From Lantana camara (taxonomy: Eukaryota; Streptophyta; Magnoliopsida; Lamiales; Verbenaceae), in the NCBI GenBank assembly GCA_037501455.1, contig CM074861.1:35294001-35358000 (forward strand): a stretch of 64,000 nt of DNA. Direction: 5' to 3'. The notes beneath the pieces were generated by a model that saw only the letters and a program-made list of their open reading frames with translations, had not been told where the DNA came from and did not search any database. The stretch's first letter is position 1. Each line of letters opens with the position of its first letter. The translations under genes were made by a program, and so were the position numbers. Shown piece by piece: positions 46,840 through 58,440 of the stretch.

Positions 46840-49284
46840 AGTTGAATCACGTTAATTTGTTATGGTACTTAATTTTTTCCATCAATTATAATTAATTATA
46901 TTTTAAAAGTTTTATATCAAAACTTTTGATTAAATTAGAGTAACACACGCTTGAGAAGCTAATTAGAAAGACAAGCGAAAATAGGGATATTGATGAGACA
47001 AAATGGTGTCTACAAAGTTGTGAGTAATGATCAATCATATATATTCTATAATTGTAATATATACTTTTATGACCATGTCTATAAAGTTTTCCTGCCTATT
47101 GTCCCCTCCCAGATTTACCTTTACTATGCGCAGCAATGGGGAAACGAGACTAAGTCCAATGCATGTAAATAATTTTGGAAATATATATATGATACAATTT
47201 GCATAAATTGTGGATATTTTAGTAAAGTAATCTTGCTCGATAAAACTTAATCAATTATAATGAAATATAATATATTTGCTATTTGATTGATTATTCTTAA
47301 ATTTTGTATACATAAAAGATAAGTCATGTAAAATACTCGTCTCTCATTACACTAATTTGGGAGAACCATATTCAAATTAAAATTACCTAAATATTTACTA
47401 AAAATTCTAATTTTGTTAAGAGAGTTTGGGACCTAGCTCCCTCTATTATTACTGCTCCTTTATGCAATTAATTGTAGGTTAAAGCAATAGTTGTAACTCC
47501 TATTTACATTAATAATTCCATGATGAAAAGGACTTGTCACATGATCAAATTAAAGTTGTGTGGTTACAAACTCCTCAAAACAGGTATTTATTATTGTGAC
47601 ATCAACTCCTCTTTGCATTAATTTTGCACCAAATTATTGCTAGCTAATATTAAAACTGTACTAAAATATTCATTAAATGTATATTCTTTTTAGAAACTGC
47701 TTCAATTATGTACCTTTTGCAACGCTTATCCGAGGCATGTAATATTCACTAATGGAGCTTTAATTAATTCTCAATTACTTTCCATCATTAAATATTTTTT
47801 TCCGTTTAATGTTAAGTATAGTTTGCTTGTCCGGTCACTTACGTTTAGATCCCAAAAAAATATAAAAAATTACAATTGAATACTATTTAATCAAATGATT
47901 ACATTTATACTTCTCGTGAATTTAATAATTACATTACACACCAAAAAAATCCAGATTTTTGGGATATTATTAATTTCATGAAAGGATGTAAATATAATTA
48001 TTAAATTAATAAAGAGATGTAAATATAATTATTTAACTAAGTTGGACCAAAGGATAATTCTCTATATTTCTTTGGATTCATATGTAACTATAATCTTGTC
48101 TAAAAGTATGTGATTTGAAGAGATTAGCGATTGATGAAGCACTGATGTATATTGATAGCTACAAAGACGATAGTAATGAGTTATGTATATGATCATGAAC
48201 TTTGTTAAAATAATTGAATCAGCACAGGACTATGTTCATTTTTATTCCATCAATAATTAAATGGCCCAAAAGTTATGGGATTGATTCAGTATTTCGAGCC
48301 GTGTTACATACAATCAATAGACAATATTTCTACGGTCACAATTTAATAATAATAATAAAAAAGTTTCACCAAAAATTTGCAATTAACGTAATATTCATCA
48401 TCACTAAATTGCTACTATATTAATTATGGATAATAACAACTTACGTGCAAATACTACACACACTCTCTTGTCACGATAAACAAAATTGATTTAATTAAAT
48501 TAAAGAGTGAGACAATCGTTAGATTTAAAGTTGTTCCATAGATAAAATCAAGAATTAAATTCCTGAAATTTGATTAAGTAGGGAAACACAAAAGCTTAAT
48601 ACAAGAATAAGCTTGAGAAAAACGTTTATCATGTTAGATAATTAGATTGCTACTTAACCTTGAGAAAAGTTGAAGACATAATCTGTTATATATATATATT
48701 ATTTTCCCATCCAATATGCAGCATATAAAGAATTACATTATGAAATGTTGTGCGTATCATTATTAGGAAATGCATTATTATATCCCCAAAAGGGGTACAA
48801 AATATATTTCCCCAAAAATTGTGCAAAAATGTCTTGTCAGATTAGGGATTAGTATTAGTTGCAATGTAGATGCATCAATGCACACGAGGGGGACATAATT
48901 AATTCTTAGCAGGCAGAGTGGCAAGATATCCACTAAAGTTATACATTGTGGGCCCCACTTTATCATTAGGTTGGGTTCATTACATGCTGGTGTGGGCCCT
49001 TCTTGATTATTGGGTAGGAAACAAATGGCCCCACTTGTCCCCTTTGGTTTGAATTTAGAGTTAAAGAAATTTGAGTTTAGGAAAAAATGGTATTAATAAG
49101 CCTTGAAATTTTGGTTTATAATTACTTTAGTGTGAAACATTAATTTTGGTAGTTTTCTACAAGTGCATCACATGACTAAAATGCAATTGAATGATAAAAT
49201 TAGGGATTAAAATTTAAAATTAGTGAAAAAGTGATTCTTAATTGAAATTAAAAGAATAACTATGCCTCTTTGGTTTTTTTTTTT
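46840..49284. other. Intergenic DNA, no gene recognised
   Basis: AT-rich sequence with short open frames only and no recognised repeat. Nothing supports a gene. Confidence 0.5.
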
Positions 49285-49630
49285 GGGCAATTTACATCTG
49301 GGTCCCCTGAGGTTTGGCGTAATTACAAATTAATCCCTGCACTTTCAGAAATTACATACAACTACCCTACTGTTTCCTTCCGTTAGAGGTCCCTGGACAC
49401 CGTTATATTTCCGTCCAAATCTGGGTATTCTTGAGGGCTCGTTTTGTAACATTTTGTAAAATACAGGGACTTTTTTGTAATATTCAGGATAATTTTTTGG
49501 ACGGAACTATAACGGCGTCCAGGGACCTCTAACGGAAGGAAACAATAGGGTAGTTGTATGTAATTTCTGGAAGTGCAGGGATTAATTTGTAATTACGTCA
49601 AACCTCAGGGGACCTAGATGTAAATTGCCC
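49285..49630. mobile_element. Foldback MITE (346 bp), probably MULE-type
   Basis: Arms of about 135-140 bases are inverted copies. GGGCAATTTACATCTGGGTC at the left matches the inverse of GACCTAGATGTAAATTGCCC at the right, continuing through CCTAACGGAAGG-like sequence. A central part of about 75 bases is unpaired. It is flanked on both sides by T-runs of nine or more, compatible with a 9-base duplication as made by Mutator-like elements. No coding capacity. Confidence 0.82.
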
Positions 49631-50298
49631 TTTTTTTTTTTAATCATTCGACAGTTTTCGTCTTCAACTTGTCTTGCAATCCTTATCGGAGATGATTATC
49701 ACTTCTGATCCAATTTCTTGTCGGAGATAATTAAGGACTTTTTATTAAAAAGTACAACCAAATCTTTTTGTAGTAAAGTAATTTCTAGTTTCAAAAACCT
49801 TCAATATATAACCCATTTTTCATTAAGGTCTAATCAACTCTTAATTAATTATTTATCTAATTAAATTCTCATTAGAATAAGTTTTTAATACTTCTTTTTA
49901 AACCCCAAAATTTATATAATTTAAAAACTGGCCCCAATCACATTCAACCAAAATCTGCTGCTTGCGGCGTGTAAAAGCCCTAGTTTTCTCGACTTTCTCC
50001 TCCAGCTCTTCGATCGATCGTTCAAATAACACTAAATATTATCTTGAATTACCATTCTTCTTTGAATTAGACGACAATGGCAAACAACAACAACTAAAGC
50101 TAAGAACATTATTTGATCATATGGGTTTTTCTGCATTTCATTATCATGCTTTGAACGATTTTGGTTCATCTGGATTTTCAAGCTTGATTTTTTTCAACAC
50201 GAGCTTGGCTTCGTTATCTGGGCTTAATGCATTACTTTCCATAACCTGATTTCGACGCCATACAACATGATCATTATGTTTCTCAACCCATCTTTTAT
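49631..50298. other. Spacer with one weak open frame
   Basis: An open frame at 49962-50249 (95 codons, Ser/Phe/Leu-rich) has no recognised relative. It may be the 5' part of the degenerate MULE block. I do not call it a gene. Confidence 0.35.
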
Positions 50299-50447
50299 GG
50301 AATCGACTTTCGATTGCAAAGGGTTTTCTCCGTCGACCTTCTTTTAATGGATTCTACTTTGTCGATCGCAAAGGGTTTTCTCATTCAATCTCCTTTTAAT
50401 GGATTCGTCTTTGTTGATCGCAAAGGGTTTTCTCATTTAATATCTGT
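50299..50447 (+). repeat. Three-copy tandem repeat, 52-base unit
   Basis: GCAAAGGGTTTTCTC recurs three times about 52 bases apart, with the spacer CTTCTTTTAATGGATTC. Each copy carries a TCGAT-like motif upstream. It leads into TCGAC-rich sequence (50480-50760). Confidence 0.8.
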
Positions 50448-50479
50448 TCCATGCATAACGTTCGGCTATCCATGCATTA

Positions 50480-50760
50480 CGTTCGACGTGTCGACTCTTC
50501 ATATTTGCATGAATAGATTACTCAAAAAATTGTATCAGCCAATCGTTCATCGACTAGACGCACATGTATTGGCTAGTCAATTATCTGATTCGACCGATCG
50601 ATCATGGTTATCGACTAGGTGATCGGTACATGCAAATATGTAGTGATGGATTAGTCGATACACATGATTCAACTGGTCGATCATATGTATCGACTAATTG
50701 AATCATAGGTATCGACTAGTCGTTCATTTGACAACTAGTTGATTTTATATTTCGACAGGT
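50480..50760 (+). repeat. TCGAC/TCGAT-rich region
   Basis: Many spaced copies of CGACTAGTCGA-like and TCGACCGATCGATC-like palindromic motifs. It directly precedes the MULE transposase exon. The same motif class recurs at 53205-53960, 58480-59380 and 59815-59935. Confidence 0.6.
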
Positions 50761-50832
50761 CGATCCAATTTTTTTTTTTATTTTTCTACTGCATGTATGG
50801 TTAATCATTATTTGTTTCCAACTGTGTGTAGG

Positions 50833-53212
50833 AACGGCGATTGGGTTTTGTCAAAATTTGTGGTAGCAGTTGAATATGGAGAGTGGGAAGAAGAGTCCGC
50901 GTGTTGGAATTGGGTTACGGACAACAAGCAAACGACTGCTCTTCTTGTGAACAATCATATTACATTTCAAATGTTAATAAGTGATATTATCGAACAAGGA
51001 GGATTTATTTGCTCACATGATGATGTACATGTGAAATATTTTCTTTCAAGTGCACCTCCAACATGTCATCCAACTGAAATAAACTCTGATCGTGACCTTC
51101 AAGTTTACTTTGCCGGTATCTCTTTTTAGGGTTGGAGGCCCATTTTAAAGGTTTCAGTTGATGTCAATATGAGGGAGAGTCAAACAGAATCCGTACATAT
51201 TACAACAACTCGGTTTAGTGAGTATGAAGATCAATCCGAACAACAATATGGTACGACCTCTGCCGATTATAAAGACTTCAATCTCACTGATAACAATCTT
51301 GTTAACTATACAAGCAATGATGTAAATCAAGAAACGATAAATTGGAGTAATGAAGATCTTCAACATCCCAATGAGAAAGTAAACGAGGAAAAAGTGCCTA
51401 ATCAAACATTTACTGAGGATGAAGCCATCATTTGTTATGATAATCTAGAAGTTAGGATTGAAAGTCGTACGTGGGATGACGATTCAAAATTTAATGAAGA
51501 TGAAGAGTTTCCAAACAAGGAAGATGCCATTATGAAGCTCAATCTAGTTGCATGTAAGGTAAGCTTCCAATTCCAAACAATAAAATCAACAAAATCCCTT
51601 CTTGTTCTTGGATGTTCTTCCAAAGATTGCTAGTGGTGGGTTCGATGTGTTAAATATCTTAATTTTGAGAAATTTATTCTCAGAAAGTATAATCGGATTC
51701 ACATCTGTGGGTTGGAACAGGTATCTAATCATCATCAACAGGCGACTGCGAAACTTATTGGGAAATTAGTGAAACCATTGTTTATAGATGGGAAAGATCC
51801 CACACCACGTGAAATTCAAAAGTACATCTAAGCTCAAATAAGGTTGAAGTTAGTTACTGGAAGTGTTGGATGGGGAAAGTACATACAAAGAATATCGTCA
51901 GGGGATCACCTGAGCATGGATATATAGTTCTAGATGCATATCATTATAGCTCACAAATAGAAATGAAGGAAGCATCACTGAATTGGTTCTTGACAACGAA
52001 GACAGATTTCTTCATTTTTTTATCGCATTTGGGCATTGCATATGGGGTTTTACATTCATGTGCAAAGTGTTAGCCATTGACGGTTGCTTCTTGACTAGTA
52101 GATATGATGGTACTATCCTATTGGCTACGGTACAAGATAGAGAGAACCATACGTATCCTATTGCATGGGCAGTGATTGATTCCGAAAATAATACATCATG
52201 GGAATGATTTTTTTAACAATTTAAAAAGGATAGCACCTGATAATGATGATCTCTGTGTAATATCTGGTAGATATGTTTCCATTAAAAATGTGTTGCTAAG
52301 GTTTATCCTAAAGCACATCAAGGCTTTTGTACGCATGACTTATCGGAGAACTTGAAACAACGTTTCAAGAAAAGTACGCTTGTCGAGCTATTTTTTAGGG
52401 CAGTCAAAGCCTACACTATCGAAGTTTTCATGGAGCACTACAGGTAGATAGAACGTATTCACAAGCATGCAGTGGAATACCTCAAGGATGATGTTATTTT
52501 TGAACTATGGAGAAGAGTTTATTATAAAGAAAACAAGTATGATGTTCTAATAAGCAACTTTCCCGAGTCTGTTAATTCGAGGATTCGCTTTGAAAGAGAG
52601 TACCCTATCCCTGCGCTCTTTGAGTGTATTATTCAAATTTTGGCTAATTGGTTATTCACTAGTCGAACGGACATAATCAGCTGCAATACAACAATTTTGG
52701 TGCCTTCAAAAGAGAAAGCTCTGTGGAGTAATTTGGAGAAAGCTAAAGGTTGCTTTTGCACAACAGTTCACTATTCATGAATTTTCGAATCGCGGATTTA
52801 GCTAGGAAGTTATGGTTGACTTGAACAATATGACGTGCACATGTGGAGTCTTCCAAGTAGATAAGATCCCCTGCCCCAAGCATTAGCGGCCTTAATGGAG
52901 CACAACGCAGATGGGTTTGGACAAAGAATATATATTTTATGCTCTAAATTTTACACTGTTGATTATTACATACATGCCTATTCCGAGACAATATTCCCTA
53001 CTCGTCCAGAGGTACAGCGGGATGTGCCTGAAGATATAAGTGTTAAAGTAGTAAATCCATCATCACTGAAGAAACGTGTTGGAAGAAAAAGAAAGACGAG
53101 ATTTCGGGCAGCTTCCGAGGGAAGAAAAAGATATAATACTTGTTCACAATGTGGACAAAAGGGTCTAAAAAAGACTACATGTGATCAAAATGTCATTGAA
53201 TCGACTGAATAA
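50833..53212 (+). pseudogene. MULE (Mutator-like) transposase pseudogene
   Basis: Degenerate MuDR-type transposase. After acceptor TGTGTGTAG (ending about 50831) come an N-terminal region (KFVVAVEYGEWEEESACWNW), an acidic stretch, then ILRKYNRIHICGLEQ with HHQQATAKLIGKL (MuDR zinc-binding region). The DDE core is VLAIDGCFLTSRYDGTILLA (first Asp, about 52076) and YPIAWAVIDSENNTSWE, followed by TGA. The second motif reads VISGRYVSIKN where relatives have SDRH, so the second catalytic Asp appears lost. KVYPKAHQGFCTHDLSENLK follows after a frameshift. A SWIM finger (MTCTCGVFQVDKIPCPKH) and a C-terminal basic zinc knuckle (CSQCGQKGLKKTTC) close it. Stops occur near 51127, 51631, 51828, 52204 and 52446, with several frameshifts. 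The superfamily is clear, and this copy is dead. Confidence 0.92.
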
Positions 53213-53960
53213 TTGACAATGTCGACCATATGTAAATTTTTCATTTGTTGAATGTATCGATTAGTTACTAGACATTGTCGTTCCTTTGTAATTTATAAAG
53301 GATTCAATGAATCGATAAGCTTGACCATACAGTCGACAATGTTGATCCTATGTAAATTTTAAATATGTTAATGAATCGATAAGCTCGACCAGGCAGTCGA
53401 CAATATCGATCATGTGTAATTTTAAAGATTTCAATAAATCGATAAGCTCGATCAGGTGATTGACAATATCGATCTTGTGTAATTTTAAAGGTCTAATCAT
53501 AAGTCGATAAGCTCGACCAGGCGGTCGATAATATCGACCTTTTCTTTTTTTAAAAATGTCAAAGAATCGGTAAACTCGACTGGTCGATTGACAATATCGA
53601 TCCTATGTAATTTTTAAATATGTTAATCAATCGATAAGCTTGACCAGACGGTCGACAATGTCAATCGTTTGTTTTTTAAAATATGTCAAAGAATCGATAA
53701 ACTCAATCATAAGGTGGAGAATATCTATCCTATGTAATTTTTGTTGTTGTTGTTGAATGTTACATTAGTTAATTGACAATGTTGATACTCAAATTTTTTA
53801 TATTTGGCATGAATCGACTGGTTAGTCAACATTGTCTATCCAATGTAATTTTTAAAAATTTACTAGAATCGATTGGTTAGTTGATAGTGTCGATCATATT
53901 CAATTTTATCCAAAAAATTAGAATTGACTGGATAATCGATTATATCAATTCTGATCAAAT
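53205..53960 (+). repeat. Tandem array, about 64-base unit, TCGAT/TCGAC-based
   Basis: AATCGATAAGCTCGACCAGG and variants recur at about 53304, 53372, 53434, 53503, 53566, 53630 and 53694, each followed by a CGACAATATCGATC-type box and ATGTAATTTTAAA. Copies decay toward 53960. It starts at the end of the MULE transposase. Confidence 0.85.
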
Positions 53961-54164
53961 CATATCATACATTAATATAAAAGTAAAAAAATGAGCTTTT
54001 ATTTATACAAAGATTTTTAAAATAAAAAGAGAATAGCTTTCTCGTTGATGGGCTTTAGTCTGTGGTCTCCTTAACCTGTCTTATTTGATTGAAATGCTTA
54101 TGAAAATCGTCATTTCTATAGGACATATTGCCAAGAAGCAACAATCAATAGATTTCTTTGTCTG
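53961..54164 (-). other. 3' part of an unrecognised minus-strand gene remnant
   Basis: On the minus strand, bases 54164 to about 54087 continue the open frame starting at ATG near 57187 once the solo LTR is removed. They read KKSIDCCFLAICPIEM and end at a TAA. I recognise no family. See the gene remnant at 57161-57850. Confidence 0.3.
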
Positions 54165-57155
54165 TGTAGCACCCGGAGCGCGGGCCACCACACTCCCCTC
54201 ACCTAAACCCGAACCCGCACATGAAATGGAAAGTCCATACACGAGCCCAAGTCTAAGCGAATGGAAGACCACACACTCACTAGGCTAGGCGGAGCTAAAA
54301 CTAAACCAGAGCGTGCAACAAATAAACAAGTAGCGGAAGCAAGGAGTTCTAGTAATATAAAATTCAAGATCAAACATAGGCACCAAGTATCCAATTATAC
54401 AAATCCGTATCGATTCATATTTATATAACAAAATATAATTTACGATCAAATCATTAAGTACATGTCAAAAATATAATGCAGTGCACCTAGCACGACCTAT
54501 ACCCAAAAGTGAGACTCGAACGACCCACTTCTCCGCCTAGCTCGTGCTCAAAAGACCTGCAAACTAAAAATGGTAAAAGAGAGGTGTCAGTCATATCTCG
54601 ACTGAGTGAGGGGGCTAACACACACCCACACATTATACATATAAATAGCAAAGCACGTAAAAGATAAAGGTTATGAACCGGGAATAGGTTTTTCATACCA
54701 AAACATTTTCAAAGAACATTACAAATCATATACGTATACATTACATTATTGAAGACTCTATTCCCTTTCCATAATCCAACCATTTCGTTAAGCTCGGCGA
54801 GTACGAACATCCACCATTACTTCTCATTACATTACATAAAACAGAAATCACATTCAATCCTCGCTTCCGTAATGGAAGGGTCGGTCAACCCTTAACCATC
54901 CATTAGTAAATTCCTCGAGGGGCGATTAACCCACACGAGTGCCATTATAAATTCCTCGAGGGGTAGCTAACCCACAAGAGTCCTCCCCGGCTACATACCG
55001 AAGGCATCGAAAGCACCACTCCTTCCTAACCTCCCGGGGTCGCGCGTAATACCTCGGAGGGAAACCACGTTTAGGCTTAACCCGACGACCTTCTACCGTA
55101 CCGGGCGTCCTAACCCGTAGTCTCCATGGATCCAACTTTACCGTTACCTTACCTTTCATTGCATTCTCGCTCATTAAAAATCATTAACATTACGTACATT
55201 AGCATTAAACTTTCATTAAAACCAAGAGCTCATATATGCTCGTAGATATAGCCCTGTCGAAAGCCAAAACTTGATAACAAGATCATAAACATATCGTACA
55301 TTACACATATTTAACTATATATAATATATAGTCGCATGCGGGCTAGAAAACGAGCATTTAAGGGTCTTAGGTCGCTTAACTAAAAGAAAAGAACCTAAAC
55401 CTCACCTTGAACAAAATGTATAGTGGTGCGAGAAAACGATCCCAAACAAACTCAAACTTCGGGCACGACTCCCCCCAGAAGTACCCCTGAGACAAACCAA
55501 CGCAATACTAAAGACTTAGACTCAAACGTGTACCAATTAGACGCCCGACGATGCATATGAATACAACTATGCACAAGAGATGTCAAAAGGTAACACTTAA
55601 TGTATTCAAAGTTTGAGCTCGTACAAACATATCGAATTCCCAACATAATTCCCATATTTCAATCATAACACATAATATTACATGTTAGAAAAGCATGGGG
55701 ATCAAATTAGGGGTGGGAGAGCAATAACCAAGCGAAGAAAAACAAGAAAACAAAGTTCGGAGCAAAAGGACCCACTGCCCCAAATCCACCCTGGTGGATT
55801 ATTTTCAAAGGGAAAATCCACACCCATGGATTCAGGGCAGAAGATTCCCAAAAGGGCCTGCTCCAAATCCACCCCGATGGATTATTTTCAAAGGGAAAAT
55901 CCACCCCGGTGGATTCCGGGCAGAAGCCAAAACTCGGAGAAAAAGCTTGAAAACTCCAAGAAAACTCATCCCAAACCATAGTAACAACAAAAGGACATGA
56001 AATGGTGCAAATATATCATAAAGACATGCAAGAAAATCAAGCAAATACAAGTCCCAAACTCATGAAATCAACAAGAAGGCAAGGATCAAAGAAAACTCAA
56101 GTAAAAACCATTTTCTTCCGAAACTCATATATTCATTAATGGTGAATAAATTCTCAACCAACTAACATGTATTAGAACTCAAGATATGTAATAAATACTC
56201 TTCATAGGTCATCAGATAGGTCATAAAATTTCATGAAAGCAAGAGAAACACATAATCTTCATAATCTCTACAAAACCCTTGCTATTCATCAATTGTATCA
56301 AATCCAATGATCTCTAACATTAAAGCATGATTTAAGGAGTGCAAAATAATCACAAGAACAAGAGAATCACAATTCCTAACTTACCTTGAAAGATTGGAGC
56401 AAGAAAGGTACAAGACTTGAGCTTAAGGGTCTAAAAAAAGGGGGTTTCTTCAATGGCTTCTTCTTCCTTCTTTCCTTGGTGTTTGGTTAGTGTATCAGTA
56501 GCCAAAAGAGGAACGGAGAGCTGATATTCGGTGTATAAGGTCAAAGGAAGTACAAAGGAATGAGTGACCTAGCTCAAAAGTGGCTCCTAGGTGTGTAATA
56601 GGTACGTATGACCGAAATCTACGTCGTTGGGGGTCAAAACGACATCAAAAAGTTACAAAACTTGTTCCATTACGTCCGGGTCGTCGAAAGGAGTTGAACG
56701 CCGAAGACGGCACTCGAATCCGAGTGCCGGAGCTCAAGATATAAAATAAAACGTACACAAGTGTACTAAAATGACTCATTTTCCAAATGAGTCCAAAACT
56801 TTCAAAAAGTTACAATTAGGTCCAAAACCAAATTTTCAATTAAGTCCACATATTTTAAAATCATGCAATTACATCCTTAAATCACGTATTTCACATAATT
56901 CACGAAATTAGCATGCTCGAGAATAAAATTCACATATCATAAATTCATGATTCACAAGAATTCACATCATCGTTTCACTTAGGGCATTTTCTTGACATTT
57001 AAATCGTATATTTCACATAACTTCAAATAATTTATATAGAAAACAATAAAAATAAAATATAAATGCATCAAATAAAAAATGAAAATAAATACAATTACGA
57101 AAAATAAACTTACAAGTGGTACAAACCTGTACGTACGAACTAGCGGGGTGTCACA
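54165..57155 (-). repeat. Solo LTR (LTR-D, 2991 bp), target duplication GTCTG
   Basis: Minus sense: starts TGTGACACCCCGCTAG (57155) and ends GGGTGCTACA (54165). GTCTG lies on both sides (54160-54164 and 57156-57160). Its 3' end (CCCATTTCATG-like, CTAGGCGGAG) is related to LTR-A. Predicted donor TTTCAAG|GTAAGT (exon end 56385) and acceptor TTTGCAG|G (exon start 54556) give an intron of about 1.8 kb. Within it four AATCCACCCCGGTGGATT-type palindromes lie at 55785-55920 as two 80-base units. An antisense open frame at 55682-55981 comes from these units and is not a gene. Confidence 0.92.
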
Positions 57156-57160
57156 GTCTG

Positions 57161-57850
57161 GCCTTGCACTATGTTGTTAGCCATTCTAGAAGAACCAAGC
57201 TATCGACAATATGTGAGATACTCATTAGATTGTTAGTGGAACCTTTGTATACCAACAACGGGGATAACCCTTGAAATGGATTGATTATTTGTTATTAGAA
57301 AGTCACCAAAACATAAGAGCATTGCACTCGGGGATTTTATTTTTTTTTTAACAAGAGCAAGTCTAAGAAAGCACTAAAATAACACAATAACATAAGGATG
57401 ATCCTCTTGATTCAGATCTTGGAGTGCTTTCTTAGACCAGACCTTGTTAAAAAAAATTAAAATTCTGGGTTCCATGCTCTTACGCCATGGTGACTTTCTA
57501 ATAATAAATCAACAATCGCAATTCCAGGATTATCCCATTGTTGGTACGCAAAAGGTTCCACTAAAGTATTTAATGAGTAACTCACATACTACCCACAGAA
57601 CGAGTAACGAGTACATGAACTAGACAAATAAACATCTATTAATTCCTACTGTTTGAGCAAACATGATAATTTCAAGAGTAATTCAACCTAATAGAGCAGA
57701 CACTTACAGATCTATGAAGAGCTGATCGCTTGGAGCGGTGGTCGGTGGCAAGCTAGAGTTTGGAATGGCGCGACGGAGGAGAACTTGAAGTGGCCACGGT
57801 TAGGGTTTGTGTTTGTGTTTGCTGGATTGTAGGCTGAATTTATATAAAAA
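57161..57850 (-). pseudogene. Unrecognised minus-strand gene remnant split by LTR-D
   Basis: Promoter-like TTTTATATAAATTC (about 57850-57838) precedes a leader with CAAACACAAACCCTAAC and a donor-like ATCTGTAAGT near 57710. An exon-like stretch after acceptor GTGGGTAG (from 57588) reads YVSYSLNTLVEPFAYQQWDN, then NPGIAIVDLLLESHHGVRAW, with no stop over about 43 codons. Further down, acceptor-like TTCTTCTAG leads to an ATG (about 57187) and MANNIVQGQT, whose frame runs into the LTR-D site. I recognise no family. The clean frame suggests it once coded. The LTR insertion and the inverted duplication (57209-57588) disrupt it. Confidence 0.4.
57209..57588. repeat. Inverted duplication of an exon-like sequence (long hairpin)
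   Basis: The left arm (57209-57376) and right arm (about 57425-57588) are inverted copies with a loop near 57400. TATGTGAGATACTCATTA at the left matches the inverse of TAATGAGTAACTCACATA at the right. Both continue through GTGGAACCTTTGTATACCAA-like sequence, AGAAAGTCACCA and GTCTAAGAAAGCACT. By eye about four bases in five pair. The minus strand of the right arm keeps an open frame. The left arm, read on the plus strand, has stops. Confidence 0.82.
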
Positions 57851-58080
57851 AGATTTTAGGGTTTTGCAAAAGAAACCTTAAGGTTTTTTAATATTGCAAC
57901 AGGAGTTTTTTAATTTATATTGATTGACCCTTATCTTCTAGATAGTCGACAGTTGTTGATCCCTTTTAACAGTTCGAAAAGAATTACATTATTTAAAAAA
58001 CTAGCCATTTATAGCCGTTGGTCTGTTTGTCTATATATATATATTTCCATTCATTTTCATTACTTCAAGTACTTAAAAAA

Positions 58081-58431
58081 ATGGCAAGTTCACTTAGCTC
58101 CACTTATACATGCAAAGCATCTTTGAAATATAGAAAGAAGAAGTGCAGGTCCTGCGAGTTATGGACTACTATCAAAGTGGTTGATAAAAATAATTCTAAC
58201 CGAGATAGGTTATTTTATTGTTACGAGCAGCATGGATTTTCTAATTGGTGTAACCCAATAGAAGAGCACATAATTGATGAAGATGAAGCAACAAGTGGAA
58301 CAACTACACTCATTCGTTCTGGAGTAGAACAATTGATATTATATAAGTTCATAGTATTTAATATGTGTCTTCTCGTTATGCTATTGTTGTTTTACATTCT
58401 AAAATCCATCATGCAAAACTCCAATTTATAA
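58081..58431 (+). CDS. Small GRF-like zinc-finger protein with C-terminal membrane segment
   Basis: 116 codons, open, starting ATGGCAAGTTCACTTAGC. The N-terminus is Ser-rich and basic. A GRF-type zinc-finger-like motif lies at about 20-58: KKKCRSCELWTT (C22, C25), RLFYCYEQHGFSNW (C47, with H51 where GRF fingers have Cys before xFFxW). An acidic linker follows, then a hydrophobic segment at about 88-109 (IVFNMCLLVMLLLFYILK). Many plant GRF-finger/membrane proteins share this layout and are often found near MULE or DUF1985 sequences. The first position was chosen because upstream codons are low-complexity sequence. A TATA-like run (58033-58043) precedes it. The function of these proteins is unknown. 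It could be an expressed gene or cargo of the MULE block. The Cys-to-His change leaves metal binding uncertain. Confidence 0.55.
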   Translation: MASSLSSTYTCKASLKYRKKKCRSCELWTTIKVVDKNNSNRDRLFYCYEQHGFSNWCNPIEEHIIDEDEATSGTTTLIRSGVEQLILYKFIVFNMCLLVMLLLFYILKSIMQNSNL

Positions 58432-58440
58432 CTGAAGGAC

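Noticed and set aside
49962..50249. A 95-codon Ser/Phe-rich frame as a gene
   Set aside because: Low complexity, no relative recognised, no clear promoter or splice context. Kept only as a note in the spacer entry.
55682..55981. A 99-codon plus-strand frame rich in Lys/Pro
   Set aside because: It is produced by the AATCCACCCCGGTGGATT palindrome units in LTR-D and is antisense to the element.
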